Of a stretch of 64,000 nt of DNA, positions 61,370 to 64,000 are shown piece after piece; the first letter of the stretch is position 1, and every line of letters begins with the position of its first letter. The stretch is from contig UQLN01000011.1 of the NCBI GenBank assembly GCA_900541965.1, forward strand, positions 1 through 64,000, given 5' to 3'. The stretch comes from an uncultured Parabacteroides sp. (GTDB taxonomy: Bacteria > Bacteroidota > Bacteroidia > Bacteroidales > Tannerellaceae). The position numbers were made by a program, and so were the translations under genes. The notes beneath the pieces were generated by a model. The model was not told where the DNA came from. It did no database searches and saw only the letters and a program-made list of their open reading frames with translations.

Positions 61370-63703
61370 TTATTGGGATACCGCAAATATAGAACTTACA
61401 GGTGCCAACTGTAAATTTATTTTGGTATAGGTTTCACCTTGCTTGTCTTTCAGGTATTCGACATTTTCCCATTTTTCAATCGCTCCGGTATGCGGGTTCC
61501 AGCATTCCAGCTTCAAATCACCTTTCAGAGTAACCCATGTGTTTACCGCTTTGTCGGTAGAGTTTGCAAACAGATAAATATCCTTCCCATCTTTTTGTTT
61601 ATGGATATAGGATAACTGTCCCAACTTCTCGGACGGAAGATTCCGGTACTCATTCACTCCCAAAAGCGGACGGGTTAAAGCATCCGGTTGATTCAGGGCT
61701 TCTACTACATCGATTTTTACATCCGGATCGGGGAGTAGGGCTGCAATAGCTTCTGCTAATGCATCTTTTTCCGCCAATGGCAGGAAGATAGCTTCCCCTC
61801 CTTTGTCATTCCGGGTTGAAGTGCTTTCCTGCGGTATATTTCCCATCGGGTCGATATTGAAAATTTCCCGGATAATGGTAACGACTTCTTCATCCTTTCC
61901 GAACTCGGACGATTTGGATGGTAGTAAATGGGTAGCCAATATTTTTCCGCCGGCATTATAATATGCCTGGATTTTCTTTAGTGTTTCTACGGAAAGTACT
62001 TTGGCTGCCGGCATAATCAGTAGTTTATAAGCCTGATGTGTCTGTTTCGTATCCAGGAAGATTTTACCATCTTGTATCCGGTATTTGTCTTTTTGCAGCT
62101 CTTCCGGATGGACAAAGGTAAAGTCTTGTCGTATCTGTCCGGTCAACATATCTCCAATCCGGTTGTAATCGGTATAGGGAGGTACATCTTTGCCGATGGT
62201 CGGACGGTTGGGATTATCCAGTTCGTACCAGGCTTCCAACGATTCGATCGGGTAGAGGAGTGCTATATCCGCAACACGGTTTCCTCCTTCCAGTAAAGAT
62301 ACCGAACGGCCTACATAATCGCTATAGTGGTGTAAAGCCGGGCCGAGTAATTTACTGTAGTGGGCAATCAACGGCGGAATTTTTACAATATCCGGATTAT
62401 ACCACATGCCATGAGGAACAAGGAAGTTTACACCGCGAACCATTACTTCCATAGCTCCGCGATACAACATAAACGAGTCCATTTCTGCAATATAATTACC
62501 ATATATTTCTACGGCCACATTCGGACGGTCGTGTACATCGGCGGCAGAACTAATCAATTTGAATCCCGGGCGGCCATAAGGGTATCCGTGAATCGCATCC
62601 ATCAGGGGTACAGGGGTATGACGGTAATACTTAAAGGGATCGCCATACATGTCGACGGTTGTCGGTTCATAATTTCCAGGTGGGTGCCCCATGCTCAACA
62701 GCCCGTGTTGTGTACTCCATTCCGCTACTTTCTTCGGGTAGCCTTCACCTACCATTTCAGCACGCAAACCGTAGAAAGCAACACGGGTGGCTTCTGTTTC
62801 TTCGCCTATATTATACCATAAAGCCGGATAATAGAGGACTGCCTTTTTATTGTAACGTTTCTCGAAGTTCCGAGTCAAAGCCTGGTTCCAGAAACGGGAG
62901 TTGCCCAGATACCCAACATCATCAAAGAAAGTCCTTCTGACCGTGTTACCGAAATAATCCTTGAAGCGTGTCGCATATTGTTCATACGTCATGGAGATGA
63001 AATGGTCGATTGCTTCCGGGTCCATATAATCCAAACGGGAATCTACATTATATTCCAGATAGAAAGACATGATTTTCCATTTGCCGGAAGGAGCATTCCA
63101 TTGCAATTGGCCATTGTGTACATCGTCTGTTAAATCAATGCGTTCCAATGTCTCCATATTCATGGCTACCGCTCCCATGAAAAGGTCTTTAACCGGTACC
63201 TTCATATTTACAACCATAGGACCGGAAATATCTTTTTCCTGTTTGGATAATCTTTTCTGGGTATATTGGGGATATTCTTTCGTTAGTTTGCCGCCCATCA
63301 CTCCACTGGGAAAATCCACATCATCATATAAAATCACTTCTGTTCCCAGTTCATGAGAACATTCAAGGATATCCCGGTACCGGTCGAAATATCCGTCGGA
63401 CAGATATTCGGGCGTTGTTCCGGGACAAATACCTGTACCTCCCCACATCTGAGCTGGGGTTAACGGCAATATTGCCACACCGCCGAAACCGTCTTTCCGG
63501 TATGCATCCGTTATTTGTTCATAAATACCCTCCTTTGTCAACTCTCCGTTGATATGCCAAAAAGGTTGCGGCCGATACTTGTTGGGCGGGCTTGCGAAAT
63601 TGGTTTTCCACTCTTTTTGATTATCAGATGTGGAGCTGCAAGCCCCACATCCGATTAATAGAAAGAGTATTCCCGCTACAATTTCTTGGTTGCGTTTTCT
63701 CAT
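61370..63703 (-). CDS. GH106-like glycoside hydrolase, lipoprotein
   Basis: A 777-aa lipoprotein (lipobox CGAC region near residue 20). FASPPNKYRPQPFWHINGELTKEGI and RKDGFGGVAILPLTP are the start of the GH106 alpha-L-rhamnosidase barrel; YDDVDFPSGVMGG, TFFDDVGYLGN, GNYEPTTVDMYGDPFKYY and SSAADVHDRPNVAVEIYGN follow. The C-terminal part (LLIMPAAKVLSVETLKKIQAYYNAGGKILATH) is a glutamine-amidotransferase-like domain often found after the barrel. At 777 aa it lacks the terminal beta-sandwich domains of the well-studied enzymes (over 1000 aa). Rhamnosidase is likely but not certain. It lies 16 bp after a SusD gene, so it belongs to a second polysaccharide locus. Confidence 0.82.
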   Translation of the reverse strand: MRKRNQEIVAGILFLLIGCGACSSTSDNQKEWKTNFASPPNKYRPQPFWHINGELTKEGIYEQITDAYRKDGFGGVAILPLTPAQMWGGTGICPGTTPEYLSDGYFDRYRDILECSHELGTEVILYDDVDFPSGVMGGKLTKEYPQYTQKRLSKQEKDISGPMVVNMKVPVKDLFMGAVAMNMETLERIDLTDDVHNGQLQWNAPSGKWKIMSFYLEYNVDSRLDYMDPEAIDHFISMTYEQYATRFKDYFGNTVRRTFFDDVGYLGNSRFWNQALTRNFEKRYNKKAVLYYPALWYNIGEETEATRVAFYGLRAEMVGEGYPKKVAEWSTQHGLLSMGHPPGNYEPTTVDMYGDPFKYYRHTPVPLMDAIHGYPYGRPGFKLISSAADVHDRPNVAVEIYGNYIAEMDSFMLYRGAMEVMVRGVNFLVPHGMWYNPDIVKIPPLIAHYSKLLGPALHHYSDYVGRSVSLLEGGNRVADIALLYPIESLEAWYELDNPNRPTIGKDVPPYTDYNRIGDMLTGQIRQDFTFVHPEELQKDKYRIQDGKIFLDTKQTHQAYKLLIMPAAKVLSVETLKKIQAYYNAGGKILATHLLPSKSSEFGKDEEVVTIIREIFNIDPMGNIPQESTSTRNDKGGEAIFLPLAEKDALAEAIAALLPDPDVKIDVVEALNQPDALTRPLLGVNEYRNLPSEKLGQLSYIHKQKDGKDIYLFANSTDKAVNTWVTLKGDLKLECWNPHTGAIEKWENVEYLKDKQGETYTKINLQLAPVSSIFAVSQ

Positions 63704-63719
63704 TACTTAAGTATTATAA

Positions 63720-64000
63720 TTAATTGTATCCCGGGTTTTGTTCCAGGCTCTTATTGCTCTTCTGTATTTCGGAATAATGGATAGGCAACAGGAAAAATGC
63801 GTCTTTCCATTCTTTCTCACGCGAAGTTAATGATAAAGTATAACGTTTGTACGAATATGCATTCCCTTCTTTTTCAATAATTGTTCCGATTATCGGAGTA
63901 TTATCCGTAATTTTCCAACGACGCAAGTCAAAATAGCGGTGTCCTTCGAATGCCAGTTCGATCTGCCGTTCGTGGTAGATTCGCTTCAGCAGGTTGTCAC
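63720..64000 (-). CDS. SusD/RagB family protein, C-terminal part
   Basis: The gene runs off the right edge; about 93 codons are visible, ending TAA at 63720. IYHERQIELAFEGHRYFDLRRW is the conserved SusD C-terminal segment, and FLLPIHYSEIQKSNKSLEQNPGYN is the typical tail with the N-P-G-Y ending. A SusC gene is expected further right. With the GH106-like gene it marks a rhamnose-type glycan locus. Confidence 0.92.
   Translation of the reverse strand, partial: DNLLKRIYHERQIELAFEGHRYFDLRRWKITDNTPIIGTIIEKEGNAYSYKRYTLSLTSREKEWKDAFFLLPIHYSEIQKSNKSLEQNPGYN

Overview
The window looks like a chromosomal segment of a gut-type Bacteroidales bacterium, most like Parabacteroides. The grounds are two SusC/SusD-type loci, many lipoprotein signals, a type IX secretion plug-domain protein, a six-gene Na+-NQR operon and promoters of the Bacteroidetes type (TTTG, about 19-21 bp, TAnnTTTG). 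The species is inferred from gene content only. There are no rRNA or tRNA genes, no CRISPR array and no intact insertion sequence that I can see.

Region by region. (1) 0.3-11.2 kb, minus strand: an apparent seven-gene operon, susC - susD - SGNH hydrolase - SxtJ-like membrane protein - 50-aa DUF5989-like protein - O-carbamoyltransferase - GH127 beta-L-arabinofuranosidase. It starts from a promoter with an unusual repeated ACTGGT operator and ends at hairpins near 190-300. This joins a glycan-uptake locus to a carbamoylation module like the saxitoxin-cluster sxtI/J/K trio, and it is the most original feature of the window. (2) 11.5-16.9 kb: a flavoprotein, a cation efflux transporter, guanine deaminase, and a tight CsgG / small lipoprotein / DUF4810 / DUF799 operon. 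(3) 17-24.4 kb: the type IX plug-domain protein and nqrABCDEF. Here NqrC carries an extra N-terminal rubredoxin-like Cys4 domain and NqrB uses a TTG start. (4) 24.6-30.4 kb: a small unknown membrane protein, an HsdR-N-like protein, AMP nucleosidase, holA, an AT-rich gap with palindromic repeats, an XRE regulator and pyrK-pyrD with a palindrome in the promoter. (5) 30.5-36.4 kb: GH36 alpha-galactosidase, MgtC, a C_GCAxxG_C_C protein, a Dabb protein, SerB and an unknown protein. (6) 36.4-44.3 kb: a structured palindromic repeat, a thioredoxin-fold protein without CxxC behind a structured leader, an SDR, an AraC regulator, a LytS/LytT two-component pair with a secreted partner, a sugar O-acetyltransferase and a decayed sulfatase. 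(7) 44.4-52 kb: an unknown cytosolic protein, GtrA, a uracil/xanthine permease, potABCD polyamine uptake and a HAD phosphatase. (8) 52-60.6 kb: a second HAD phosphatase, an ArnT-like glycosyltransferase, a fused ATPase-TOPRIM (DUF4435) protein, a LuxR regulator, a DUF1349 protein, a VOC protein, a clostripain-like peptidase and an Eis-like acetyltransferase. (9) 60.6-64 kb: a gap with palindromic and tandem repeats, then a GH106-like glycosidase and the C-terminus of a second SusD, so another polysaccharide locus continues past the right edge.

Start codons were moved inward from the longest open frame where a family alignment from memory, a TTG codon or a -7 box made the longer form unlikely. 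Functions are read from motifs and family knowledge. No database search was run.
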